From assembly GCF_900078685.2 (NCBI RefSeq), contig NZ_LT546166.1, positions 1,477,467 through 1,541,466 of the forward strand: DNA of 64,000 nucleotides, read 5' to 3'. This document shows positions 28,259-37,732 of the stretch, piece after piece. A model generated the notes under the pieces. The model saw nothing but the letters and a program-made list of their open reading frames with translations. It did no database searches and was not told the origin of the DNA. A program made the position numbers and the translations under genes. Position 1 is the first letter of the stretch; every line of letters starts with the position of its first letter. Source of the stretch: Mycolicibacter icosiumassiliensis (lineage in GTDB: Bacteria; Actinomycetota; Actinomycetes; Mycobacteriales; Mycobacteriaceae).

Positions 28259-29674
28259 ATGACGGTTAAGCGCGTGCATCCCCTGGGGGCGACCTTGTTG
28301 GCGGCGCTCTGCGCCGTCCTCCTCGGTATATCGTCGCTGCTGAGCCCCGCTCTGGCGTCCCGGGTCGAGAAGTTGATCGCCGATGTCGCGCTGCTGGCAG
28401 GCGAAGCGTGGATCATGACCGGCACCGGCCAAGCCGACCCCACAATCGGCAGCTACATGGACCTGGTGCGGGACTTCTACCTCCAACCCCTAACGCCGTG
28501 GTTCGCCGGACAGCCGACGTACGCCGGCTACGCGCTGAACGGCCTGACCACCCCCGAACAGTTCTGCCCGATCGTCTGCCAACCGCTGCCGGTCCCGCAG
28601 CTGAACTTCGGGGACTCGCTGGCGGCGGGGGTCGCCAACCTCGAGGGTGCGATCCGTCCGCAGCTGGAGGCCGGTGACGAAGTCACGGTGTTCGGCTACT
28701 CGCAGAGCGCCGTGATCTCCACCCTGGCGATGCACAACCTGCTCGCCAACGCCCCTGGCGGCGACTATGACCCGCTGAACCTGCACTTCGTACTGATCGG
28801 CGACCCCAACAACCCGATCGGCGGCATGCTCACCCGGCTGAACTTCCCGGATGGGTTCGACGGGAGCATGCAGCACATTCCGTTCCTGAACATCCCGCTG
28901 GGTATCGACCCGACCCCGACCGCTCCGTTCGCAACCGACATCTACAGCACCGAATACGACGGCTGGGCCGTCTTCCCGCAGGACCCCACCAACCTGCTGG
29001 CTGTCCTCAACGCGATCATGGGTATCGGCGCGGTCCATGGCGCCTACTTCGGCGACAACCTCGCCAACGCCATCGACCTCGGCACGATCGGCAACACCAA
29101 CTTCTATGTGCTGCCTGAGCAGCTGCCCATCCTCGGACCGCTCTACGGGCTCGGCGACATCGGCAAGTTCGCCGCTGACGCGCTGGCGCCCATCCTGAAG
29201 ACGGTCATCGACTGGTCCTACGGCAACCCCGGTGCCCCGGACGCCGGAATCACCGTGAACGGCGTCGACCCGATCGGCGCGGCCGGTGCCTGGGCGGTCA
29301 CCGCGACCGGCCAGCTGTCCGAAGACACCGGTGCCGCCGGGTTCCTGCTACGGATGGACCCGCTGCAGATGCTGGCCGGCCTGCAATACGCCGGTGTGCA
29401 GAGCCTGATCAACACGGTCAACAACCTGTTGGACTACATCGGGCAGGGCCCGCTGTCGGACTCGTTCGTCGAGACGCTGCTGTCGGGCTACAACCTGACG
29501 CTCGGCCTGGACCATACGCTGCTCACCGGCTGGCAGGACCTGGCCACCCAGTGGAACGTTCTCGACGTGCTGGGTCCGGACGCCGTCTTCAACGGCGCGC
29601 CGCTGATCTCCGCCCAGCCGCTGCTGGACCTGCTCGGGGTGGGCTTCAGCCTGATCAACCTGCTCGACGCGTAA
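28259..29674 (+). CDS. Secreted PE-PPE-domain esterase, paralog 2
   Basis: The 471-residue product closely resembles its two neighbours: a signal segment [39 protein letters not shown] with the catalytic Ser, LIGDPNNPIGGMLTRL, STEYDGWAVFPQDPTNLL and a C-terminal [18 protein letters not shown] at 28259 has GGGAGG upstream. A 166-bp gap precedes it, so it may have its own promoter. Confidence 0.9.
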   Translation: MTVKRVHPLGATLLAALCAVLLGISSLLSPALASRVEKLIADVALLAGEAWIMTGTGQADPTIGSYMDLVRDFYLQPLTPWFAGQPTYAGYALNGLTTPEQFCPIVCQPLPVPQLNFGDSLAAGVANLEGAIRPQLEAGDEVTVFGYSQSAVISTLAMHNLLANAPGGDYDPLNLHFVLIGDPNNPIGGMLTRLNFPDGFDGSMQHIPFLNIPLGIDPTPTAPFATDIYSTEYDGWAVFPQDPTNLLAVLNAIMGIGAVHGAYFGDNLANAIDLGTIGNTNFYVLPEQLPILGPLYGLGDIGKFAADALAPILKTVIDWSYGNPGAPDAGITVNGVDPIGAAGAWAVTATGQLSEDTGAAGFLLRMDPLQMLAGLQYAGVQSLINTVNNLLDYIGQGPLSDSFVETLLSGYNLTLGLDHTLLTGWQDLATQWNVLDVLGPDAVFNGAPLISAQPLLDLLGVGFSLINLLDA

Positions 29675-29678
29675 CCCG

Positions 29679-31073
29679 ATGCAGCACCGACGCTCGCTGG
29701 GAGCAGCACTGCTCGCGGCGGCGTCGGTGCTCTCGGTGACCTGCGGGCCGGCGGTGCGGGGACTCGGTGCGGCAGATCGGCCGAACGTTGCGCTGGCGGG
29801 CAACGAAGGCTGGATCATGGGGCCGACCAGCATTCCCGACCCAGGCGTCGGCGGCTACCTGGACGCGGTGTTGGACCTGTTCCTGCAGCCGGTCTCGCCA
29901 TGGTTTCCGGGGCAGCCGACGTTCCCCGGCTACGACTTCGAGGGCTTGATCACCCCCGAGCAGTTCTGCCCGCTGGTGTGCCTGCCGCCGCCCAATCCCT
30001 ACCTGACGTTCGCCGAGTCGGTAGCCCGCGGCGTGGAGATCCTGCACACCGCTGTTGTGCCGCAACTGACCAATGGCGACGACGTCACGGTGTTCGGCTA
30101 CTCGCAGAGCGCCACCATCTCCACCCAGGAGATGATCAACCTGCTCGCGGCCGGACCCGGCGAGGTCGGTAGCGGGTATGACCCGGCCAACCTGCACTTC
30201 GTACTGATCGGCAACCCCAACAACCCGCTCGGCGGCGTCCTGACCCGCTTCCCGGCGTACCCCCTGTTGGGCGACCAGCCGGTGCACCTGCCGTTTCTGG
30301 GCATCCCGTTGAGCATCGGGGCGACCCCGACCAGCGGGTTCGACACCGATATCTACACCGGTGAGTACGACGGCCTGGCCAACTTCCCGCAGGACCCGGC
30401 CAACCTGCTGGCCATGATCAACGCGCTGATCGGCACGGCGACCGTGCATTTCTCCTACATCGACTTTGACAACCTGGCCGACACCATCGATCTCGGCAGG
30501 GTCGGAGACACCGACTTCTACCTGATTCCCCAGCAGCTGCCGATCCTGTGGCCGATCTACCAGCTCGGCGACGTCGGCAAGGTCCTCGGGGATGGGCTGG
30601 CCCCGATGCTCAAACTCGTCATCGACTGGGGCTACGGCAATCCGGGTGACCCGTTCGTCGGCGTCAATGGCACCGATGCCGTCGGGCCTTGGGCCGTCAC
30701 CGCCGGCGGCCAGTTGGCCGACGGCTCCGATGTAGCCGGCTTCCTACTACGGATGGACCCGCTGCAGATGCTGGCCGGCCTGCAGTACGCCGCGCTGCAC
30801 AGCTTCGTCGACCCGGTCAATGACCTGTTGGGTTTCGCCGCGCAGGCCCCGCTGTCGGATTCGTTCGTCGATGCGCTGTTGACCGGCTACCACCTCACCA
30901 ATGCCGTGGACGCCCATCTGCTCGATGCGTGGAACGACCTGGCTGTGTCGCTGAACGTCGCCGATTGGCTGGGCCCCGACGCCGTCTTCAATGGGGAGCC
31001 GTTGATCTCGCTGGCACCGATGCTGCAGATGGGCGCGGTGGTCTTCGAGATCCTCAACTTCCTCGGCGCATGA
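29679..31073 (+). CDS. Secreted PE-PPE-domain esterase, paralog 3
   Basis: This 464-residue paralog starts four bases after the stop of paralog 2, so the two are cotranscribed. It keeps [54 protein letters not shown] and the C-terminal [15 protein letters not shown]. The signal region is short ([17 protein letters not shown]). Note GNPNN instead of GDPNN, a change at a conserved Asp. The upp gene follows about 18 bases later. Confidence 0.89.
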   Translation: MQHRRSLGAALLAAASVLSVTCGPAVRGLGAADRPNVALAGNEGWIMGPTSIPDPGVGGYLDAVLDLFLQPVSPWFPGQPTFPGYDFEGLITPEQFCPLVCLPPPNPYLTFAESVARGVEILHTAVVPQLTNGDDVTVFGYSQSATISTQEMINLLAAGPGEVGSGYDPANLHFVLIGNPNNPLGGVLTRFPAYPLLGDQPVHLPFLGIPLSIGATPTSGFDTDIYTGEYDGLANFPQDPANLLAMINALIGTATVHFSYIDFDNLADTIDLGRVGDTDFYLIPQQLPILWPIYQLGDVGKVLGDGLAPMLKLVIDWGYGNPGDPFVGVNGTDAVGPWAVTAGGQLADGSDVAGFLLRMDPLQMLAGLQYAALHSFVDPVNDLLGFAAQAPLSDSFVDALLTGYHLTNAVDAHLLDAWNDLAVSLNVADWLGPDAVFNGEPLISLAPMLQMGAVVFEILNFLGA

Positions 31074-31090
31074 CCCGTAGGGTCCCAGGC

Positions 31091-31714
31091 GTGAAGGTGT
31101 GCGTCGTCGACCACCCGTTGGCCGCGGCGCGGTTGACCGCACTGCGCGACGAGCGCAGCGGCAGCGCGGCGTTCCGGTCGGCGCTGCGTGAGCTGACCTG
31201 GATGCTGGTCTACGAGGCCACCCGCGACGCGCCCTGCGAAGACATCGTCGTGCGGACCCCGCTGACCGACACCGGTGGGGCGCGGCTGGCGCGGCCACCG
31301 CTGCTGGTCCCGGTGCTGCGCGCCGGACTGGGCATGGTGGACGCGGCGCATGCCCTGATTCCCGAAGCCGACGTCGGGTTCGTCGGGGTGGCGCGCAACG
31401 AGGCCACCCACCAACCGGTTCCGTACCTGGCATCGCTGCCGGCGGACCTGCGCGGCACACCGGTCATGGTCCTCGACCCGATGCTGGCGACCGGCGGCTC
31501 GCTGGTGCACACCCTGGGACTACTGGTCGATCGCGGCGCAACCGACATCACCGTGTTGTGCGTGGTGGCGGCACCGGAAGGCGTTGCGGCACTGGAGCAA
31601 GCGGCACCGGCGGTGCGGCTGTTCGCCGCCAGCATTGACGACGGACTGAACGAGGACGCCTATATCGTGCCGGGCCTGGGCGATGCCGGCGACCGCCAAT
31701 TCGGGCCGCGCTGA
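31091..31714 (+). CDS. upp: Uracil phosphoribosyltransferase
   Basis: The 207-residue enzyme makes UMP from uracil and PRPP. It has the PRTase order [20 protein letters not shown], the PRPP loop [14 protein letters not shown] and the C-terminal uracil-binding [23 protein letters not shown] at 31091 starts the family-like sequence; longer upstream frames run into paralog 3. It is followed by an inverted-repeat element facing pmmB. Confidence 0.95.
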   Translation: MKVCVVDHPLAAARLTALRDERSGSAAFRSALRELTWMLVYEATRDAPCEDIVVRTPLTDTGGARLARPPLLVPVLRAGLGMVDAAHALIPEADVGFVGVARNEATHQPVPYLASLPADLRGTPVMVLDPMLATGGSLVHTLGLLVDRGATDITVLCVVAAPEGVAALEQAAPAVRLFAASIDDGLNEDAYIVPGLGDAGDRQFGPR

Positions 31715-31751
31715 AATCCCGACTGTCACACCCGTAACCGGCGGGCGAGTA

Positions 31752-31848
31752 TGTGATTATTGCCCGCCTTTGAGCGACAAACGTTGTTGCCTTGGCGGAG
31801 TTAGCCCCCTCGACGCCCGTTGTCGCTCAAAGGCGGGCAAACATCACA
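31752..31848. repeat. Inverted-repeat intergenic element, copy 2
   Basis: The core arms at 31760-31780 and 31820-31840 are perfect 21-base inverted repeats (TTGCCCGCC to GAGCGACAA). The similarity extends outward by a further TGTGAT/ATCACA, with 39 bases between the cores. It lies between the converging upp and pmmB genes. The arms match copy 1 at 3471-3582, so this is a dispersed element that probably doubles as a terminator. Confidence 0.8.
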
Positions 31849-31912
31849 CCCCGTCGGGCTGGTTGCAGGTGAGTCGGGTGCGGCGGTTGGTAACGAATAG
31901 GGCGAATGAGCG

Positions 31913-33523
31913 CTACCAGGAGCGGACCGCATCGGCGACGGCCTGACACACCCGCTGCGCCTCGGTGCGGTCCCCGGCAAGGTCATCCGACGGCGGCCGA
32001 GCCACCTCGAGATAGCACTTGAGCTTCGGTTCGGTACCCGACGGTCGCACCACCACCCGTATCGCGGTGCCGTCGTGCTCACCGGCGAACTCGAGCGCGT
32101 CGGTGACCGGTCCGGCGCGGTGCAGCAGATCGGTTGCGGTGACGGCGAATCCGGCCAGTGTCGCCGGTGGATCAGCGCGTAGCCGGGCCATCACGGCGGC
32201 GGCCTCGGCGGGACTGGCGACCCGACGGGACACCGCCTCAGTGACGTGCACACCGTGCCGGCGGGCGAGCTTGTCCAGCGCTTCGGGAACGGAGCTGCCC
32301 CGACTCGCCAGCGCTGCCACCAGATCGCAGGCCAGCACCGCGGCGCTGATGCCGTCTTTGTCGCGCACCGCGTCCGGGTCAACGCAGTAGCCGATCGCCT
32401 CCTCGTAGGCGTAGACCAAGGTGGCGCCGGGCAGGTCATCATCGGCGCGCGCCAGCCACTTGAATCCGGTCAGCGTCTCGACATGGCGGGCGCCGTAGTG
32501 CTGCGCGATGCGCACCAGCATTCGTGACGAGACCACGCTGCTGGCCACCACAGCGCCAGCCGCCCTACCCGCGGGCAGCCGCGACAGCAGGTAATCGCCT
32601 AACAGCCAACCGGTTTCGTTGCCGGTCAGCATCCGCCAGCCATCCGGGCCGCCGATGCCGACCGCGCATCGGTCGGCGTCGGGGTCCAAGGCGATCGCGA
32701 CGTCGGCGTCGACCTCGGCGGCCAACGCCAGCAGTGCGTCGGTGGCACCGGGTTCTTCCGGGTTGGGGAATGCCACGGTGGGAAAGTCTGGATCGGGGTC
32801 GAACTGGTTCGTCACCGGGTGAATGTCGGCAAACCCCGCGGCGCGCAGCGCCTCGACCGCCACCGTGCCGCCGACGCCGTGCAGCGGTGTCAGCGCCACC
32901 CGAACCCGGCCGCCGTGCCGTCGCACCGCAGCGGCCCGCCCGATGTAGCGCGCGATGAGATCATTTCCGGCCGGCGCCACGGGGCGCCGGGCGATCGCGT
33001 CGGCCGGGGGAGCAGCGGCCATCGCCGCTTCGATCTCGGTGTCGGTCGGCGAGACGATCTGCATACCGCCGTCGAAGTACACCTTGTAGCCGTTGTCGGT
33101 GGCCGGGTTGTGCGAGGCGGTGATCTGGATGCCGGCCGCCGCACCGGTGTGGCGCACCGCGAACGCGACCACCGGCGTCGGACACGGCTGAGGGATAAGC
33201 AAGACCGAAAACCCCGCGGCAGCAAGCACTTCGGCTGTCGCGATGGTGAATTGCGCCGAGCCGTGACGTGCGTCGCCGCCGACCACCACGGTCGAACCCG
33301 TTCGGTGATGTGCGCTGAGTACCTGGGCCACCGCCCAGCTGGCGCGCAGCACCACGGCGAGGTTCATCGCGTCCGGTCCGCCCCGTACCGGTCCACGCAG
33401 CCCGGCGGTGCCGAACCGCAGCGGTGCCGCGAACCGGGCGGCCAACTCGCCGGGGCCGCACGCTTGGAGCTCCGTGGCGGTCACCGGGTCGGGGTCGTGG
33501 GCAATCCACTCCTCGGGGGTCAC
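31913..33523 (-). CDS. pmmB: Phosphomannomutase/phosphoglucomutase family (PmmB)
   Basis: This hexose-phosphate mutase of about 536 residues has the catalytic phosphoserine loop QITASHNPATDNGYKVYFDG, the magnesium loop ALDPDADRCAVG, a sugar-binding region GNETGWLLGDYLL and the C-terminal phosphate site VVRPSGTEPKLKCYLE. I start at the GTG at 33523, where the family-type opening TPEEWIAHDPDPVTATEL begins; an ATG eight codons upstream is possible. It converges on upp. Confidence 0.93.
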   Translation of the reverse strand: MTPEEWIAHDPDPVTATELQACGPGELAARFAAPLRFGTAGLRGPVRGGPDAMNLAVVLRASWAVAQVLSAHHRTGSTVVVGGDARHGSAQFTIATAEVLAAAGFSVLLIPQPCPTPVVAFAVRHTGAAAGIQITASHNPATDNGYKVYFDGGMQIVSPTDTEIEAAMAAAPPADAIARRPVAPAGNDLIARYIGRAAAVRRHGGRVRVALTPLHGVGGTVAVEALRAAGFADIHPVTNQFDPDPDFPTVAFPNPEEPGATDALLALAAEVDADVAIALDPDADRCAVGIGGPDGWRMLTGNETGWLLGDYLLSRLPAGRAAGAVVASSVVSSRMLVRIAQHYGARHVETLTGFKWLARADDDLPGATLVYAYEEAIGYCVDPDAVRDKDGISAAVLACDLVAALASRGSSVPEALDKLARRHGVHVTEAVSRRVASPAEAAAVMARLRADPPATLAGFAVTATDLLHRAGPVTDALEFAGEHDGTAIRVVVRPSGTEPKLKCYLEVARPPSDDLAGDRTEAQRVCQAVADAVRSW

Positions 33524-33596
33524 CCGTCGATTGTGGCAGGGGGTCAATCGAAGGCAGTCGAGACAGCAAGTGTACAGGTGTCAATTACTTGATACG

Positions 33597-35138
33597 ATGC
33601 TCCCGTTTACGTCCCGATTGGACGATGGAGTGTCGTTGAGTCCATTGACAGCCCCGGCCGCGAGTCGCTCGATATCCCTGACGCTGCGTGACTCGGCGGC
33701 CGTGCCGATCGCCATGGTGGTTGCCGTTGCGGCCGCCGTGCACGGGGCCTTCGCGATGAACTACGGCTGGCACCCAGACGAGTTCTACTACGTGATCTGC
33801 GGACAGCACCCGGCCTGGGGATACTTCGACCACCCGCCGCTGGTGCCGCTGCTGGCCAGGGTGGCGGCCCTGGGCGGCCTGCTGGGGCTTCGGTTGTCGG
33901 CCATCGCGATACACCTGGGCTGCATAGTGTTGGCGGCGCTGTTGGCCGCCGAACTCGGCGGGCGGCGCGTCGCCCAGGCCATCACCGCGGCCGCCGTCGC
34001 GGCCAGCCCGCTGTTCATGGGCGCCGCGATGTTTTTCGGCACCACCGTGGTCGACCAGCTGATCTGGATCGCGGTGCTGCTGCTGGTGACGCGGGCGCTG
34101 CGGATCGGCACCGTGCTGGCCTGGCTGCCGGCCGGCGTGGTGGCCGGTATCGGGCTGGAAGCCAAGCAGACGGTCGCGTTGCTGCTGATTGGTATTGGGG
34201 TCGGTCTGGCGATCTTCCGGCGCGACGCATTGCGCACGGCCGGACCATGGCTGGCCGGCGCCGTGGCGGTGGCGATGGCGGTCCCGAACCTGATCTGGAA
34301 CGCCGCCCACGGCTGGCCGAGCCTGACATTCGCCCACGCGATGTCGGTACGGATGGGCGGCCCGGCGGGATCGCTGACCCAGCTACCGCTGCTACTGCTG
34401 CTGTACGCCGGACCGCTGCTGGTGCTGCTGTGGGCGATCGGAGTGCGCTGGCTGGCGTCCGACGAGGCCCGCGAGTTCCGCTGGATCCTGGTGGTGCCGG
34501 TGGTGGTGTTGGTGCTGTGCGTCCTCACCGGCGGTCGCTGCTACTACGCCGGGCCGGTGCTCGCGGCGCTGTTCGCCGCCGGAGCGGTGCGTATCGAAGC
34601 CGAGGATCCCGACCGGCCGCCGCGCGGCTGGGCGATTGCGCTGCTCGCGCTGTTCGCCGGCGCGGTGGTGTTCTGCCTGCCGGTGCTGCCGCCGGCGCAC
34701 GCCACAACACTGCGCAAAGTCAACCCCATCCCGATGGAGACCTACGGGTGGCCGCGATTCGTCGACGAGGTGGCAGCCGCCGCGGCATCGCTGCCCGACG
34801 ACGTGCCGATCTTCACCAGCAACTACGGCGAAGCCTCGGCGCTGCGCATCCTCGGACCGGCGGCCGGTATCAACCGTCCGGTGGTCAGCGGCGACAGCAG
34901 TTACGCCCAGTGGGGCCCGCCGGCCGGCAGCCCCGACACCGTGCTGTGCGTCGGGCGATTCCCGGTCCTGAAGTTGACCCAGTATTGGCGACACGTCACC
35001 TACCTGACATCGATCCGGTTCCCCACCGGGCTGCGCAACGGCGAGAGTGCCGCGAAGGTCTTCCTGTGCCAGCAGCCGGTGGGCAGCTGGGCGGCGATGT
35101 GGCCGGGGATGCGGCACAGCTCCGGCGTGAGCTACTGA
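33597..35138 (+). CDS. Polytopic membrane glycosyltransferase-like protein (GT39/ArnT-type)
   Basis: This protein of about 513 residues has a GT-C fold look. After a short N-terminal segment come [20 protein letters not shown], the acidic first-loop motif of GT39-type enzymes, and [13 protein letters not shown]. About ten membrane helices follow, with a C-terminal soluble domain ([20 protein letters not shown]). These enzymes transfer sugars from polyprenyl donors on the outer face of the membrane. The start is uncertain; GTG at 33630 is an alternative. It overlaps punA tail to tail by seven bases. Confidence 0.8.
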   Translation: MLPFTSRLDDGVSLSPLTAPAASRSISLTLRDSAAVPIAMVVAVAAAVHGAFAMNYGWHPDEFYYVICGQHPAWGYFDHPPLVPLLARVAALGGLLGLRLSAIAIHLGCIVLAALLAAELGGRRVAQAITAAAVAASPLFMGAAMFFGTTVVDQLIWIAVLLLVTRALRIGTVLAWLPAGVVAGIGLEAKQTVALLLIGIGVGLAIFRRDALRTAGPWLAGAVAVAMAVPNLIWNAAHGWPSLTFAHAMSVRMGGPAGSLTQLPLLLLLYAGPLLVLLWAIGVRWLASDEAREFRWILVVPVVVLVLCVLTGGRCYYAGPVLAALFAAGAVRIEAEDPDRPPRGWAIALLALFAGAVVFCLPVLPPAHATTLRKVNPIPMETYGWPRFVDEVAAAAASLPDDVPIFTSNYGEASALRILGPAAGINRPVVSGDSSYAQWGPPAGSPDTVLCVGRFPVLKLTQYWRHVTYLTSIRFPTGLRNGESAAKVFLCQQPVGSWAAMWPGMRHSSGVSY

Positions 35139-35944
35139 GCTGCGGGAGCAGGCAGCCGGTCGATCACGTCGGCCAGCAGTGTGCCCATCCGGGCCGCAGA
35201 TTCCCGACCCGCCGCCAGCACCTCAGCGTGGCTGAGCGGCTCGCCGGTGATCCCGGCCGCCAAGTTGGTCACCAGCGATAGGCCCAGGACCTGGGCACCG
35301 GCCGCCCGGGCGGCGATCGCCTCGTGCACGGTCGACATGCCGACCAGGTCGGCGCCCAGGGTGCGTAGCATCCGGATTTCGGCAGGGGTCTCGTACTGTG
35401 GACCGGCCATCCCGGCGTAGACGCCCTCGGCGAGGGTGGGGTCCACTTGGTGAGCCAGCGCGCGCAGCGACGGAGTGTAGGCATCGACCATGTCGACGAA
35501 GTGCGCGCCCTCAAGGGGGGAGCGCCCGGTCATATTCAGATGGTCGCTGATCAGCACCGGTTGGCCGACGTGGTAGCTGGTCCGCAGGCCGCCGGCCGCG
35601 TTGGTCAGCACCACGGTGGTGGCCCCCGCCGCGACGGCCGTGCGTACCGGGCGGACGACGTCGGCGAGCTGATGGCCCTCGTAGGCGTGGATCCGGCCGA
35701 CCAGCACCAGCACCCGGTGCGCGCCGATCTGGATGGACACCAGCTCACCGGTGTGGCCCGCCGCCGTCGGCGTGCTGAAGCCGGGCAGGTCGGCCATCGG
35801 CAGGGTCGCGGTCGCGGTGCCGAGGGCCGCCACCGCGGGCGCCCAGCCGGAACCGAGCACGACCGCCACGTCGTGCGTCTGCACGCCGGTGCGCCGGGCT
35901 ACTACCCCTGCTGCCTGCGTTGCCAGCGGTACCGTCACAGGCAC
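35132..35944 (-). CDS. punA: Purine nucleoside phosphorylase
   Basis: This enzyme of about 270 residues cleaves purine nucleosides with phosphate. It shows the PNP signatures [16 protein letters not shown], the phosphate region [68 protein letters not shown] and [21 protein letters not shown] at 35944 and 35938 are both possible starts. Its gene order next to amiA1 matches Rv3307. Confidence 0.95.
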   Translation of the reverse strand: MPVTVPLATQAAGVVARRTGVQTHDVAVVLGSGWAPAVAALGTATATLPMADLPGFSTPTAAGHTGELVSIQIGAHRVLVLVGRIHAYEGHQLADVVRPVRTAVAAGATTVVLTNAAGGLRTSYHVGQPVLISDHLNMTGRSPLEGAHFVDMVDAYTPSLRALAHQVDPTLAEGVYAGMAGPQYETPAEIRMLRTLGADLVGMSTVHEAIAARAAGAQVLGLSLVTNLAAGITGEPLSHAEVLAAGRESAARMGTLLADVIDRLPAPAAQ

Positions 35945-35981
35945 TGAGTTTAGTAGCGTGCCGCGATGGGATAATGCCTGA

Positions 35982-37160
35982 ATGTCTCCAACTCCCGTGT
36001 CGCACGCCGTCGAGGCGTGGCTGGCAGCCCACGCCGAGGAATTGGTGGCGTGGCGACGGCATCTGCACCGCCACCCGGAGTTGAGCCGGCAGGAGTTCGC
36101 CACCACCCAGTTCGTCGCCGAACGTCTCGCCAGCGCTGGACTCAACCCCAAGGTATTACCCAGCGGAACCGGTTTGACCTGCGATTTCGGCCCGGAGGAC
36201 GGGCCTCGCGTCGCGTTGCGGGCCGACATCGACGCCTTGCCGATGACCGAACAGACCGGCGCGCCGTATGCCTCGCTGGTGCCGGGGGTGACGCACGCGT
36301 GCGGCCACGACGCGCATACCGCGATCCTGTTGGGTGCGGCGCTGGCGCTGGCATCGGCGCCGGAGTTGCCGGTCGGTGTGCGGCTGGTGTTTCAGGCCGC
36401 TGAAGAACTGATGCCGGGCGGCGCGATCGACGCGATCGCCGCGGGTGTGCTCAGCGGGGTCAGCCGCATCTTCGCGCTGCACTGCGATCCGCGCCTGGAG
36501 GTCGGCCGGGTGGCCACCATTGCGGGGCCGATCACCTCGGCGGCCGACACCATCGAGATCACTGTTAACGGTCCCGGCGGACACACGTCGCGACCGCACC
36601 TGACCGCCGACCTGGTCTACGGGCTGGGCACGCTGATCACCGGGCTGCCCGGCGTGCTGTCCCGGCGCATCGATCCGCGCAACAGCACGGTGATGGTCTG
36701 GGGCGCAGTGAATTCCGGTGTCGCAGCCAACGCCATACCGCAGTCGGGGCGGCTGGCCGGTACGGTGCGCACGGCCAGCCGGGACACCTGGGTGGCGATG
36801 CAGAGCATCGTCGAGGAAGCGGTGGCGTCCCTGCTGGAGCCGCTGAACATCGAGCACACGCTCAACTACCACCGCGGAGTGCCGCCGGTGGTCAACGAAG
36901 CGGCGTCGACGCGGATGCTGACGCACGCGATCGAGGCCATCGGGCCCGAGGTGCTGGCCGAGACCCAGCAGTCCGGCGGCGGGGAAGACTTCTCCTGGTA
37001 TCTGGAGCAGGTCCCGGGTGCCATGGGCCGGCTCGGGGTGTGGCCGGGCAGCGGGCCGCAACTGGATCTGCACCAGCCGACGTTCGACCTCGACGAGCGG
37101 GCGCTTGCGGTCGGGGTGCGGGTGATGGCCGGCGTCGTCGACCAAGCCGGGGCGCTGTAA
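35982..37160 (+). CDS. amiA1: M20 family amidohydrolase (AmiA1-like)
   Basis: This 392-residue metallohydrolase of the M20 peptidase/N-acyl-amino-acid amidohydrolase group has [64 protein letters not shown] with the metal-site Glu, and [19 protein letters not shown]. Only one such gene is present, where M. tuberculosis has two in tandem (amiB1-amiA1). A GATAAT box six bases from the ATG suggests a leaderless or nearly leaderless mRNA. Confidence 0.9.
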   Translation: MSPTPVSHAVEAWLAAHAEELVAWRRHLHRHPELSRQEFATTQFVAERLASAGLNPKVLPSGTGLTCDFGPEDGPRVALRADIDALPMTEQTGAPYASLVPGVTHACGHDAHTAILLGAALALASAPELPVGVRLVFQAAEELMPGGAIDAIAAGVLSGVSRIFALHCDPRLEVGRVATIAGPITSAADTIEITVNGPGGHTSRPHLTADLVYGLGTLITGLPGVLSRRIDPRNSTVMVWGAVNSGVAANAIPQSGRLAGTVRTASRDTWVAMQSIVEEAVASLLEPLNIEHTLNYHRGVPPVVNEAASTRMLTHAIEAIGPEVLAETQQSGGGEDFSWYLEQVPGAMGRLGVWPGSGPQLDLHQPTFDLDERALAVGVRVMAGVVDQAGAL

Positions 37161-37198
37161 AGCCCCCTCTCTTACTACGCCCACTCGCGCCAAAAAAG

Positions 37199-37690
37199 CT
37201 AAGACCCGGGGCCGATGTTGCGGGCCGGGCGGGTCTGTAGATTGCGCACGTATTCTTCTGGGGCACCGGCGATCTGGGCGGCTTCGGCCACCACACCCAG
37301 GTAGCGCGCCGACGGCAGTCCGCGCTCCCAGGCGTCCACCACATACAGCCAGGCCAGCACCGGCGCGGGCGCACCCTCGACCGGGTCGGAGGTGATCCCG
37401 TCCACTCGGTCCACCCGACAACGGATCTTCTTGTGGATTCCGAATTCCGAGCCTTCCCAGCTGTCCATGTTCTTCTCGTCCTCGGGCGTCACGTCGTAGA
37501 GGACGACGAAAACACTCGAGTCCGGGTCCTCGACCACGGTCGCCAGGGCGCCTTCCCAGCCGATGTCCTCGCCGGCGAACGTGAGTCGCCAGCCGTGCAA
37601 CCAGCCGGTGCCGGTCATCGGGGAGTGTGGGGCCCGCTGCAGCATCTGTTCGGGATGCATGTTCGACCCGTAGGCGGCGTAGAGCGGCAC
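37199..37690 (-). CDS. Gamma-glutamylcyclotransferase-like fold protein (Rv3304-like)
   Basis: The 163-residue protein opens with LYAAYGSNMHPEQMLQRAP, the YGSN loop of the gamma-glutamylcyclotransferase fold, and continues GTGWLHGWRLTFAGEDIGW, VFVVLYDVTPEDEKNMDSWE and SARYLGVVAEAAQIAG. The conserved Glu region is present but substrate use is unknown. It diverges from lpdA over 42 bases, matching the Rv3304-lpdA arrangement. Confidence 0.86.
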   Translation of the reverse strand: MPLYAAYGSNMHPEQMLQRAPHSPMTGTGWLHGWRLTFAGEDIGWEGALATVVEDPDSSVFVVLYDVTPEDEKNMDSWEGSEFGIHKKIRCRVDRVDGITSDPVEGAPAPVLAWLYVVDAWERGLPSARYLGVVAEAAQIAGAPEEYVRNLQTRPARNIGPGS

Positions 37691-37719
37691 GGCAGAAAGC
37701 TTAAACGCCGCGCCCCGGA

Positions 37720-37725
37720 TAGGTT
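37720..37725 (+). promoter_or_regulatory. -10 box for leaderless lpdA
   Basis: TAGGTT ends exactly seven bases before the GTG start of lpdA, so transcription would begin at or next to the start codon. Confidence 0.55.
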
Positions 37726-37732
37726 AGTCGCT

